Positions 36,901 to 47,505 of a stretch of 64,000 nucleotides of DNA are shown one piece after another. The position numbers and the translations under genes are program-made. The stretch comes from Falciphora oryzae. Taxonomy: Eukaryota > Ascomycota > Sordariomycetes > Magnaporthales > Magnaporthaceae. The stretch lies in the NCBI GenBank assembly GCA_000733355.1, contig JNVV01000067.1, forward strand, positions 60,053 to 124,052, read 5' to 3'. A model generated the notes under the pieces. That model did not search any database and had not been told where the DNA came from. It was given only the letters and a program-made list of their open reading frames with translations. The stretch's first letter is position 1. The number at the start of each line of letters is the position of its first letter.

Positions 36901-38201
36901 GACCGGATGAGCGGGATACCTTGAATGGCGTGTCCTCGTGGACCCTGAAGAATATGTCTTTGGGACTCCATCCTTTGCCCGCCCACTTGGAAGCAAACAG
37001 GTGGGAGAAGGAGCGTGTAAGCGTAATGGCAAGCTCGCTCTTCTCGGTTCTGTTAAACCGTTCCGCTGGTGACGCGTCCACGTTGGATGGAAGAAATAAG
37101 CCGTTGGCCATCAGGTCGTGGAGCGACTGGGTTGGGTATTCGTCCCCATAGTTCCGGGTACTCCCGTCGCGTGGGGAGAGTATTTGTAAGGTTGAGCCAT
37201 CGACGTGTAGCTGTAAACCTTGCCCGTTGACTCGTCGACTCTCAATCGTCTTACAAAGACCAGAAGGGTCGAGATGAGAGACTCTGGTACAGCTTGGTGA
37301 AGGGAAGCAGGACAGGATGAAACGTATTATCAGCGGAGGTTAGGCATCAAATGGAGGCGGCTGGCATGGCTCCATACCTGGAGGGTGCGACTCTTGCCTC
37401 TTGCCAGCAGAAATGGTCGCCGCATAGCGAGATGAACAGGTCAAGTGACGCCTCCCTGATCTCCTCAGAGGGTTGTGCTGGTGGAAGGTGGAGGCGGACA
37501 GCGTGAGGGGCTTCCTCGCAGCCACTCAAGTGGCCGAAGAGGGCGTCGAATGTAGCTATGGCGTAGTGCCGGAAGGCTGCAAACGTTTCCCCCAGTTGCC
37601 TGGATGCAATGAAGTGGGTTTGGTCGCGAGGCACCTCGGTCAAGGCATCCAAAATGTCGTTGACTTTACGCAACGTCGCAGTGTCCTCTTGGATCGAATC
37701 GTGGGTGGGAAGGCAGAAAGCGCTCAGACTACGGCCTGCTTGGGAGCTAAGAGGGGCTTCCAGCTGATCTGCGAGGTCTAGAAGCGATCGCAGATTTGGG
37801 TAGAGCTTCTGTAGTCCCCTGTCGAAGACGCGGTTACGGGCTCTTTGAGGACCGCCTGCTTGCTTGTCGCCCGGCCCGATCAATGACTTGTTGACCAGGC
37901 GGTTGAGCAGCCGACAGAGGGCGGCCAGTCGCCGCTCGCAATTTTCGAAGTCCTCAGCCCGGGACACGACAAGGTCTTGCTCGAAAATGTTCCGGACGAA
38001 GACGGAAGCGAGATCGAATTGGAAGTCGCCGCCCTGGTTGGCCAGGGATATGGCGCCTGCGTTGGTGCTCGCTTTGGTGCTCGCTTCTGTGGCCCGATTG
38101 ATGTCGGCCGACGAGACCAGGGTGTGGTCGAGGGAGTCGTGGAGGGCACAAAGGACCTGCCACTCGAATATGTCCAGAAGACCAAACGACTCCTCCTCCA
38201 T
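33965..38201 (-). CDS. DUF7580-domain protein with C-terminal membrane helices, partner of the divergent NLR gene
   Basis: Exons, complement of 38201..37378, 37292..34520 and 34450..33965, join in frame to 1,360 residues. Residues 1-275 contain FATFDALFGHL-type, HAVRLHLPP and CGDHFCWQEARV blocks. After intron 1 come LCKTIESRRVNGQGLQLHVD, SLHDLM, WAGKGWSPKDIFF, the SGPFIACSPDGP loop and NPELLLLGKLLMEIHLG, all typical of fungal DUF7580 (kinase-like fold). The middle has S/T-E-R-D-D-D acidic repeats and an FWRC...CLCGYDAYV segment. The part across intron 2 carries FSRWPAKRIYHERSGLPTNK and SIPKRSSKFE, which recur in fungal proteins. It ends with two hydrophobic segments, near residues 1294-1321 and 1332-1350. 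Intron 2 (GTATGT to GCAAAAG) is needed; without it translation stops after CFGIIKP. The start MEEESFGLL is the first Met of the conserved frame. Function unknown; membrane anchoring and association with cell-death-type NLR genes are inferred. Confidence 0.85.
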
Positions 38202-38897
38202 GGGGAATATTGATCTGGCGCTCAGCCGGGCGGTTTGAGTGTTGGGAATTGGAAGCAAGGAGACGAGTCGTGTGCCTCGTGTTGGGTTGGCAGATGGAGA
38301 TCTGGCGGGGGAAAATCGGCAAAGGGACGACGGGACCCAGGGAATGATGGCGGAAGCGACCGTGTTGCCAGCCCGCGGACTGCCCAACCTGTAGCGCCGC
38401 CCAAAGCACCCGCAAGCCCATAGCATATGGGAAGCAAGTGCTATTGGGCACATTCAATTCCACCAATGCATGTGGGCGGGGGCGCAGCTGATGCAATTCC
38501 ATGGGAGAGTGTGGGGGATAAAAACGCGGATTGGCGACCGTACGCGACTGTTGGCTCCCCTAGGCCCCCCCAAAACCCCCTTCGTTCAACTCAGCTGTGT
38601 GCTCCATTCCATGCTCGACGCATCTTGCCGGGGAGGAAAGCGGGGTACTTGAGGCCTAACTAGGCACCTACTCCCAACCAGCCTCGCTCCTCCAACCCTC
38701 CCCGATCCCAGTCAGCACACTGCTCTCCCGGGCGATCCAACCTAGGTGTCAGATCCCACTGGCTGGCATCGACGTCTCGACAGGCGTCGTATTCGAAGCT
38801 TCCGCCTCACTCACCCTGATCCTTTAACCTCTTGCTGGCCAGGCTGGTTATGTGCTGCAGAATACCTAGAGCACTACCGCCACCTCCCTGCTAGGCA
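38202..38897. promoter_or_regulatory. Shared divergent promoter region of the DUF7580 and NLR genes
   Basis: The start codons at 38,201 (minus) and 38,898 (plus) face away from each other across 696 bases with no supported gene. Co-regulation of the pair is a reasonable inference. No specific operator was identified. TACTTGAGGCCTAACTAGGC at about 38,646 and CCTAGG-type words occur within it. Confidence 0.5.
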
Positions 38898-41800
38898 ATG
38901 GCGGACGACAGTCCCGCCCAGCAAGAGGGCGGAGACGAACCGCCGGGCTCAAAGCATGCGCCTCCGGAGTCCTCAATTGCCCCTGTCGCTAAGGTCTGCG
39001 CCGACTTGCTCAGCAGCCTGAGCGGCGGCGGCGACCCAGATGCCACGGCTGGGTTCAACGACCACCGCCTGCGGTTCCAGTCCTGGTTGAATCCCGCGGC
39101 CGTCTTCGCGACCGGCAGACTCTCGCTCGACCACCGGTTACGGCACAGTCCTGAAGTCAAGGGCCTCGTACTCCACCAACTCCATGCCCTGCGGAGAAAT
39201 CTATTGCTGTGTAAGCTAGACCCCAAAATCCCGTCTTGCCTTGATACGAACGCGAAGTCCCAGTCTAAACCTACATCTCCTCTCCGTCCAGGCCACGGGC
39301 TGCTTCGCGCGCCGCAGGGAGCAGGCAACCCTCCCACGCCTTCCTTGGGGCCGTCAGTGGAATCTCCCCTCGATAAACTCCAAGGCCGAGAGCGAGCTCT
39401 TCAAGCTGCACGCGACGGTGTCCATGGCTGCCTCGACCGTCTCCATCGGCTCGGCGTGGCCATCAGGCAGGCATCGTCCGGCCAGCTCATGCGGAGAGCT
39501 GGGCGGTTTGCCAAAGACGACCGTGTCGGCCCGTTCGAGCAGATGGCTCGTGCAGTTCTCCGCAGCCTCTACCAAGTAGCAAACCCTCAGTTGCTCGAGC
39601 AAATAGTGGTCTCGCTCTCCCAGAGGTACCAGCTCCTGCTGTACCGGAAAAGCCAGAGGCCCACTGGCGAGCAGCCGCGGAAGGTTGTATGGCCGATGCA
39701 AGAGCCTACTCGGCCAGGTTTAAGCCAGAGCAAAGGAACTACTCATACCCCACAGATGTCGGAGGCGACCCATCCTGCACTTCCACCAAAAACGAACCCG
39801 CTGGCACCACAGTCAACTGTCATATCCTCGAGATTCGACGAAAAGGCCTTCCAGAACCCAGAGCATCGACCGTTCAAACAGGAAGCTGTGAAGGCGCCAC
39901 CAACAACTGCCTTCAACGTCGGCGATGCAAACTTGCCGCCACATCCCAAGATCAAAGAGGGCACAACACACCGAGACTGCCCCTGGTGCCACGAGAACCA
40001 CCCTGTATCCTTGTTCAACACAGCTAGCGAGTGGAGGTAAGATCATCTAAGCCTTTAACAGATATTATCTTTGCACTCTGCCGCCTTGCCGGACATTTAG
40101 CCTGACTACCCGCAGACGACACCTGAATAAAGACTGGGAGCCATACGTCTGCATTTCAGACGAGTGCGCAAAGGCGGAAAAGATTCCCACGTTCGGAACC
40201 TACCGAGCCTGGCTAGACCATATGAACGGGACTCACACTGAACAGTGGGTCCGCCGGGCGTATAAGCAGCCGACCTGGCTCTGTGACGTCGAACACACCA
40301 AGCCTCAGAGGTTCGACAGCGATGCAAAGCTGAGTGAACACCTGTACAGTCACCCCGACTTGACACCCTACGAGCGACAGACCATCACCCGACAAAGCGT
40401 GGTTTTCCTCACCAGGGCGGAGGGCGTATGTCCTCTGTGCTGCTTCAACCACGTCGAACAAGACTCGAACGGCAAGAGATATCCGAAACAAGGCGGTTCA
40501 AGATCAGAAGTCGATGTCGACATCCCGAACTCTGGAGCTGGTGCTAACGTGGTGATGCTCAAGGCCCGCGTAGCTCGGCAGCGGCTAGCCAGAGAGGTCG
40601 CCCGGCATCTTCAGGCTGCTACTTTCATGATCATTCGGCTTTTGAATCCGTCCTTCGAAAGCGACAGCAGCGGCGGCGACGACGAAAACAAATCGTTCCT
40701 CACAGATAAAGTCTCTTCGGGCACCGGGACTTCGAACACGAGGCCCAGCTACCAGGCCTCACTCATGTCCAACTCGTTGGCAGCCACGGGGCCGACGTTG
40801 CCCCCAGTAGACTACGACCTAACAACAATCTTCCGCATCCAGAGGATCCCATATGACGTCAACCTCGAAGCGTTTGGGTCGCTCTTGGCAGCGGCCTCGC
40901 ACTTGTTTCTTGACGAGATTTGTGTCCGCTCGTTCTCCAGGGTTATTCCCAATTCGCAAACATCCACGATCACAGCGACTGTCACATTCTCCAAAAAGCC
41001 GTCTTTCTGGGACCGGAACGCCGATCCTACAACGAAGCAGCTGCGCCATGCCGTCGACCTGACGTTGTCAGATGGCCAGCCGTCACACATCGTCAGCGTA
41101 GACCAGCAGTTTTCTGGCTTTACATCGCTCACCCCCGTTGCCACACAGGCAAAGCCCAAAAGCCTGGCTTTCCGCGTCAATGACATCCCAATCGACCACG
41201 CCGATAAGTTGGAGCTTACCCTAAGGCTTATCGCTGAGCAGGACCCAGTCTTGCGGGGAGCCGCCGCAACTATAGTTTGTCGCTCTTTGGCACCGCGAGA
41301 CAACCAGTTCGGCTGCGCTACCGTCTCGATCACTACATCGCTCTCTGGAGACGAGCTGTCCGCACGGCTGCGTCTGGCTGGGAAGGGTTACCCATACAGC
41401 TACACCTGCAAATTCGACGGAATCACACCTCTGTACGAGGGCAAAAGCGGCGCCGATGTCGAGTAAGTGCCATCCTCCGCCCTTGCCCTTGCCCTTGCTG
41501 ACTCGCACTTTGCAGCGTCATTGCAGTGCCCGGCCTCGGAAGCCACGCACTCGGTTCCTGGAAATCCCCAAACAGCGACGACGTCTGGCTACGCGACTTC
41601 CTTCCTAAGGACGTGCCCAATATCCGGGTGCTACTTTACGGCTACGATACTACGCTGCCCGGCAGCCGCTCGAAACAGTCCATTAAGGATTTGGGCGCCA
41701 CTTTTTTGGAACAGGTCATTGCCTTTCGGGCGAGAGATGGGGTACGCGATTCTCGATATTGCACTATCTGGCTCAGGCTAACCCTCGTAGACCTCTCGTC

Positions 41801-44328
41801 GTCCCATCATCTTCATCGGCCACAGCCTCGGCGGCCTGCTGATCAAAGAGGTAAGATGCCCGCGCCGCCCGTGGCAAAGCAGCTGGCTGATTGCCGTAGG
41901 CGCTTGTTCGCGCTCGCAACCGAAGCAACGACGCGAACTCGGACTTGTCCTTAGCCTGTTTCGGAATGCTTTTCTTCGGCGTGCCAAACCTCGGCCTGCG
42001 AAACGGCCAGTTGATGACCCTTGTCCAGGGTCAGCCGAACGAATCCTTAATTCGCGACCTACTCGTCGACAACGACTCTGAACCATCAAACTTCCTGAAG
42101 AAACTTGCGGACGAATTTTCCAACAGCTGCAAGGGCCACTATCGAGTGGTTACCTTTTTCGAGCGCGTGCTCAGCCCAACCCTAGAGGTGAGATGCACCG
42201 TCGGAGATACGAGAGTTGACGCTGATCCTTGTCCCCATAGGCGCAACAAGGGAAATGGAGCAAAACGGGACCCGACTCTTTGTTGGTCACAGAGAAGTCT
42301 GCTACCAGTACAGGCTTGGTCGCCGCCCCCGATGAAGACAACATCCCCCTCAACCGAGATCATTCGGGGCTCGTTAAGTACGAATCTAAGAACCAGGGTG
42401 ATTATACTGTTGTGGGAGAACGAATTAAAAGACTCGTTCATAACGCGAAGCTGGAGGTAGCCAGACGATTCGCCGAGCATAGTACGTTGTTCCTAGCCTA
42501 TTGTGTAAGCATCAGCTAATTCCGTAGTCTAGACCTATACCAACCCCAGTCTAAAACAACACAAGCTTGCCTGAGATCGTTAGCCTTTCAGGACATGGAT
42601 GGCCGGCCCAATGACATTGCCAACGCTGCCGATGGCACCTGCGGATGGCTTCTTGAGCACAAGACCTTGAAGCAATGGACTCGCCAGCACCGAGGCCTGC
42701 TTTGGGTCAAAGGGAAGCCCGGATCTGGCAAATCAACTATAATGAAATACGCCCTGCGTGCACTTCCTCCCATTTACGGAACCGACACGCTTGCATTTTC
42801 CTTCTTTTTCCACGGCCGCGGCCACGAACTGCAGAAGACCCCGCTTGGCCTCTTCCGATCCCTTTTGCACCAGCTCCTCAAGAGTGTCACTGGCGCCCTA
42901 CCCGACCTGATCGCCTACTTTGAAGAAAAGCGGAAAACAGAGGGCGAGCCAGAAGAGAAATGGCAGTGGGACCTGCAGCCATTGCAGGGTTTTCTCAGGT
43001 CATCACTTCTAAGGATCCTGGAGAGATTTCCAGTCATATTCCTCATCGACGCGCTCGACGAATGCGGCGAAAAGTCTGCTCGCGAACTCATCTCACATCT
43101 CAAAATTCTGCTTTCGAGTCTTCCTCCAAATGGTTCTCAGTTCGGCATCTGCTTCTCTTGTCGTCAATACCCCATCCTGGAGCTCGACGGCGGATTGACG
43201 GTACTGCTCGATACCGAAGAAAAGCACACGCGGGACATCCGGAAGTTCGTTAAAGCCTACGTTGCGATGCATCATCTAGACGCCGATATCGGAGAGCTCA
43301 TAATCAAGGGTGCCCAGGGCGTTTTCATGTGGGCACGCCTTGTTCTTGAACAAGTGGCGAAGCGTAGCTGCGACGCGGAACCGAAAGGGAAGATCGAGGC
43401 CGCAATTCGGCAGACGCCCAAAGAATTGGACAACCTGTACCGCGAGCTTATTCAAAGCGTGGAAAATCGCTCAAGCACCCTGAGACTCATGCAATTGGTT
43501 TGCTTCTCCACGAGGCCGTTGACGACAGACGAGCTGCAATGGGCCATGGCAGTTGATCCCGACGGCACTCACAAGTCACTCAACGACTGCCAGCGGTCGG
43601 ATGACTTCGTCATTAACGACAAAATCGACAGAAGAATCAAGGCTCTGAGCTGCGGTCTCGTGGAGATCGTGCCGTCATACAATGGGCAGGTTGTCCAATT
43701 CATCCACCAATCCGTTAAGGATTTCGTCGAAAGAAGTCTGTCCGCTCTAGACAGCAGCTCAACGTCGACCGATGCGGCAATCGGAATGGCACACCACCAG
43801 CTGTCCAAAATCTGCATACGCTACTTGGCGATGAAGGAGATCGGTCAATCAACAGGCTACGGGCGTCGCGACTTTCCTTTCCTGCATTATGCCACGATTT
43901 CGTGGGTGGCGCACGCGAAACAAAGTGATGCTAGGAGTGTCCGTCAAAAGGATCTTTTGGAATGTTTTGCTTGGCCATCAAACGCTCTCGTGGATTTATG
44001 GGTGCGCGTTTACAGGATATTGGACGAATATTCCCGTGATTGTCCAGCAAAAGGGACCAGCCTGGTACACGTTGCGTCGAGGTATCAGGTGGTAGGGCTG
44101 TTAAGTGATATTTTGCAAAGGGCGGACCAGATTGGCACTGAAATCGATATTAGAGATCAGAAAGGTCGGACGCCGCTATTGTGGGCCGCGGAGAACGGGC
44201 ACGAGGCCGCCGTTAAGCTACTGCTCGATACGGGCAAGGTCGACGTCGACGCGAAAAATAGGTACGGCCAGACGCCGCTGTCGCGGGCTGCTCGATACGG
44301 GCAAGGTCGACGTCGACGCGAAAAATAG
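38898..44328 (+). CDS. NLR-type protein: acuF zinc fingers, alpha/beta-hydrolase, NACHT, ankyrin repeats
   Basis: Seven exons (38898..40036, 40116..41462, 41516..41741, 41791..41850, 41900..42187, 42241..42481, 42533..44328) join in frame to 1,698 residues. Residues 360-490 hold a multi-Cys/His region like the fungal acuF-type C2H2 domain (CPWCHENHPVSLF, WRRHLNKDWEPYVC, CPLCC). Residues 600-830 include a beta-rich stretch and the SGFTSLTP segment that usually precedes the lipase-like part of fungal STAND proteins. Residues 830-1020 are an alpha/beta-hydrolase with VPGLGSHALGSW and nucleophile elbow FIGHSLGGLLIKE. The NACHT ATPase follows, with Walker A GKPGSGKS (about 1161) and Walker B VIFLIDALDEC (about 1268). 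The C-terminus begins ankyrin repeats (GRTPLLWAAENGHEAAVKLL). Such proteins act as cytosolic sensors in heterokaryon incompatibility or xenorecognition. The ankyrin tail is cut by a frameshift at near-identical repeats. Confidence 0.88.
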
Positions 44329-44421
44329 GTACGGCCAGACGCCGCTGTCGCGGGCTGCTCGATACGGGCAAGGTCGACGTCGACGCGAAGGATAGGTCCG
44401 GTCAGACGTCGCTATCGTGGG
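44221..44421 (+). repeat. Tandem 67-base ankyrin-coding repeats with deleted segments
   Basis: CTGCTCGATACGGGCAAGG begins at 44221, 44288 and 44355. The first two units are identical over 67 bases and the third is diverged. A full ankyrin unit, judged from the one just upstream, is 102 bases; the repeated units lack about 35 bases corresponding to the GCCGCGGAGAACGGGCACGA segment. Confidence 0.85.
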
Positions 44422-44507
44422 CCGCGGGTAACGGGCACGAGCCCGTCGTCGAGCTGCTGCAGGCCGCGCGGACCGGGCACGCCGCCGTTGCGAAACTTTT
44501 AAAATGA
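44329..44507 (+). pseudogene. Out-of-frame ankyrin C-terminus of the NLR gene
   Basis: In another frame the sequence after the premature stop still encodes ankyrin residues (KDRSGQTSLSWAAGNGHEPV, then LLQAARTGHAAVAKLLK) and ends at a TGA at about 44,505. This is what remains of the original C-terminus and is not reached by the current frame. Confidence 0.7.
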
Positions 44508-44775
44508 CGACTTTACCACCTCCCCACCCACCACCTACTGCCTGCCCTTACTTATATACCTAAAACGTGGCAGGTAGAAGGCCTAAGAGTGTGTGTTGGA
44601 AGGGCAGCCAGAGGTCGCACGACGGGCAGAGGCATTAGCATAGGGAGTCCCCAATGACCAGGGACTCCAGGACTGAAAGGCCCCGCCTGTGACACGGAGG
44701 GTCCGGCACGGGGATCACCGGTTATGCACGGAGGCGGTACGAGTCACAAGTCAAAGCCCGGCACCGGGGTTTACC
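44508..44775. other. 3' flank of the NLR gene up to the gap
   Basis: No gene seen. The last bases are GC-rich and run into undetermined sequence. Confidence 0.4.
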
Positions 44776-45551
44776 NNNNNNNNNNNNNNNNNNNNNNNNN
44801 NNNNNNNNNNNNNNNNNNNNNNNNNNNNNNNNNNNNNNNNNNNNNNNNNNNNNNNNNNNNNNNNNNNNNNNNNNNNNNNNNNNNNNNNNNNNNNNNNNNN
44901 NNNNNNNNNNNNNNNNNNNNNNNNNNNNNNNNNNNNNNNNNNNNNNNNNNNNNNNNNNNNNNNNNNNNNNNNNNNNNNNNNNNNNNNNNNNNNNNNNNNN
45001 NNNNNNNNNNNNNNNNNNNNNNNNNNNNNNNNNNNNNNNNNNNNNNNNNNNNNNNNNNNNNNNNNNNNNNNNNNNNNNNNNNNNNNNNNNNNNNNNNNNN
45101 NNNNNNNNNNNNNNNNNNNNNNNNNNNNNNNNNNNNNNNNNNNNNNNNNNNNNNNNNNNNNNNNNNNNNNNNNNNNNNNNNNNNNNNNNNNNNNNNNNNN
45201 NNNNNNNNNNNNNNNNNNNNNNNNNNNNNNNNNNNNNNNNNNNNNNNNNNNNNNNNNNNNNNNNNNNNNNNNNNNNNNNNNNNNNNNNNNNNNNNNNNNN
45301 NNNNNNNNNNNNNNNNNNNNNNNNNNNNNNNNNNNNNNNNNNNNNNNNNNNNNNNNNNNNNNNNNNNNNNNNNNNNNNNNNNNNNNNNNNNNNNNNNNNN
45401 NNNNNNNNNNNNNNNNNNNNNNNNNNNNNNNNNNNNNNNNNNNNNNNNNNNNNNNNNNNNNNNNNNNNNNNNNNNNNNNNNNNNNNNNNNNNNNNNNNNN
45501 NNNNNNNNNNNNNNNNNNNNNNNNNNNNNNNNNNNNNNNNNNNNNNNNNNN
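44776..45551. other. Assembly gap
   Basis: Run of 776 undetermined bases, probably repetitive DNA. Confidence 1.
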
Positions 45552-46325
45552 TTCAACCCTCTATCCTACCTACGAGGCCCTTATACAAGCCATGAGCGCC
45601 TACCTCGATAGCGAGGGGATCCACGTAACAACCGTGCGATCGCAATCTGACCCCCAGGGCCTTAAAAAGCTCGAGGCCGGGTGCCTCTTCCGGCCACGAC
45701 CGCGGGCCTCGCGGGCCCTCCGTTTGCGCACAAGCACCTCCCAGATATCCAACTGCACCTACGGCTTTATTCTGCAACGCCTTGAGGCTAACGGAGGTCT
45801 TTGGAGCGCCAGAATGACGAGTTCTACCCACCAAGGCCACGGCCTCCTTTATCCCAACGCAGTAGGGCCCTCTGTTCGCCAACAGGCCTCGGCCCTTACA
45901 AACAGGCACTGGAGGTTCCTACGCCCTTTATTCGAGGACTCTACCGTCCGCACGCGATCGATACTCGACCTCTGCCGGGCCCGTTTAACGAGGCGCCGGC
46001 GGCAGGCCTCGCACCCGCGCCCGCACGGGTATACGGGCCAGCGCAAGGCGTGATTACTCTCAATACGAACTGGGTGCCTCCCTGGAGGCACGTGACGAGG
46101 CTGACGAGGCGGAAGGTCCGGTGCTTACCCTCGGCACTCCCCTACCCTCAACGCCGGCCGCCCTGCCTTTAAGGCTGGCCGGGAAGGCCTCCACGTTCTT
46201 TCCAGCGCCTGCGCCGGCCTCTGACGAGTTTTTTGATACCTTTGCGAGTCCCTAGGCCCCTTTGTAGCCCTAGATAGACGGCCTCAACGCCGTGCCCCTG
46301 CACTTTTCCTATGTAATTTGGCGGT
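45552..46325 (+). other. Probable transposon-derived coding debris
   Basis: The plus strand reads in a coding-like way just after the gap (YPTYEALIQAMSAYLDSEGI, then HVTTVRSQSDPQG). This recalls the DNA-binding start of FAR1/MULE-type transposases, but the frame soon degenerates, and other frames look coding-like further on (VLTLGTPLPSTPAALPLRLA). I cannot name the element; the gap removes whatever preceded it. Confidence 0.3.
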
Positions 46326-46565
46326 TCAACACCGCGTTTTTGATCGTTTTTTAATAAATTGCTCGTGGCGATAACTTCTATTTGCTTCCCTTTTGTTGAT
46401 TGAGTCCCTGCCTGCATTGAAGCCTATGTTCGTTTGTGTGGGTGCGCCATAGAAAAGTCCATGCGCACCGATATCGGGGTGGGGGTGCGTGTGGGAGCAA
46501 AAAGGGTGCGTGCCCGGGAAGAGCCTCGTCTTAATGGCGCTCTTGGGCCGGAGGATACGCGTCGC

Positions 46566-46865
46566 ACGCGTCATGTTGCCGTTGCGCCTCTTGTTGCACG
46601 GCTCCATGGTCGTGTACAGCGCCGTGTTCTGAGGCAAGACCTCGTGGATGCGCTCCTCGGGAAGATTGTACTTGTCGGCGATTTTAATAAAGCAGCACTG
46701 CTCGGCGTGCGTCGTGCCCGGGTCCCCCTTATAGTCTCGGGGGTATTCCAACGAGTAGCCGGTGGACAGCACCTGTCCCGCGTCCGCGTCCATGAGTACT
46801 GCCCCGACGCAGAACTTGTTCGCCGCGGGCGGAGATTTCCTGGCCTGCTCAACAGCGAGCCCCAT
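46566..46865 (-). pseudogene. Truncated cytidine/DRAP-deaminase-like gene
   Basis: The frame from 46865 downward has KFCVGAVLMDADAGQVLSTG, the metal-binding THAEQCC and TMEPCNKR with the expected second zinc Cys. These are the hallmarks of zinc-dependent deaminases of the fungal riboflavin/tRNA-deaminase group. In close relatives the second zinc site is P-C-x-x-x-x-S/N-G-N-x-x-C; here the second Cys is missing (NGNMTRATRIL). After RPKSAIKT similarity ends abruptly and the frame runs into repeat DNA at about 46,330. The missing Cys and absent C-terminus suggest a non-functional remnant. A TATATAA box (minus strand) lies about 75 bases upstream, in the end of the neighbouring inverted repeat. 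Confidence 0.6.
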
Positions 46866-47186
46866 GAAGGCCTGGTGGTCGTTGGGTTCGAATTTGGGGT
46901 AGGTGGATTCGGAGGGCCTGGCCCTGGTAGTGTTTATATAGGGGTCTGCCTATACAGCCCCAGCGTTTGGCTATTTGGCCCCAGAATCGCGGGGCCACAG
47001 TGCCAACACACACGGATTCGGTACCTCGGCCAAATCTGTACCAAAGCGCGAAGATTTTCAATGTACTTAATGTTAGCCCTGTGCACGGAGGAAAAGTAAA
47101 AAGGCTCAACACCAAAGAAAAAGCCCGTGATAATTTTTTGATGCTTACGATCAGCTTCTAATCGACTTTAACAACAATGCAATCTT

Positions 47187-47480
47187 AAGTCTCCTGGGCG
47201 CTCAGGAGGGCCTCCTGGACTGCCTCTGTGGCTACAAGGTCAAAATCACCCTCGTTTTCAACGGGAATCTCATCGTACTCGTCATCTAAGAGCGTCATCT
47301 GCGAAAAAGCGGCCTCGAGGACCTCGTCGTCGATCTCTTCAGCGAAGCGGGTAAAAATACGTGCTGAGCGCCGTGGTGCGGCCGTGCCTGGCTCGTAGAG
47401 ATCAAGTGGGTAGGAGAGGTCCGTTGACCCTGTAAAGGAGTCGGATCCGGCCCTGGCCCGGCCTAAAGTAGGGGCAAACG
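47187..47480 (-). pseudogene. Acidic coding fragment inside the inverted-repeat element
   Basis: A minus-strand frame reads GSTDLSYPLDLYEPGTAAPR, RRSARIFTRFAEEIDDEVLE and ends DFDLVATEAVQEALLSAQET before TAA. The PRRSARI segment resembles linkers in copia-type polyproteins, so it may be transposon-derived. No complete domain is visible. Confidence 0.35.
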
Positions 47481-47487
47481 AGGGGGG

Positions 47488-47505
47488 CCCCCTGCCGGCA
47501 GGGGG
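47488..47505. repeat. Perfect GC palindrome
   Basis: CCCCCTGCCGGCAGGGGG is an 18-base perfect palindrome inside the inverted-repeat element. Confidence 0.7.

Noticed and set aside
34493..37111. Independent 872-residue minus-strand protein
   Set aside because: It is the large middle exon of the DUF7580 gene; conserved sequence continues upstream to 37,292 and downstream through an intron to 33,965.
44689..46053. Open frames spanning the second N run
   Set aside because: Undetermined bases cannot support a protein; these are artefacts of the gap.
46885..46900. tRNA B-box-like GGTTCGAATTT
   Set aside because: No A box, acceptor stem or cloverleaf around it.
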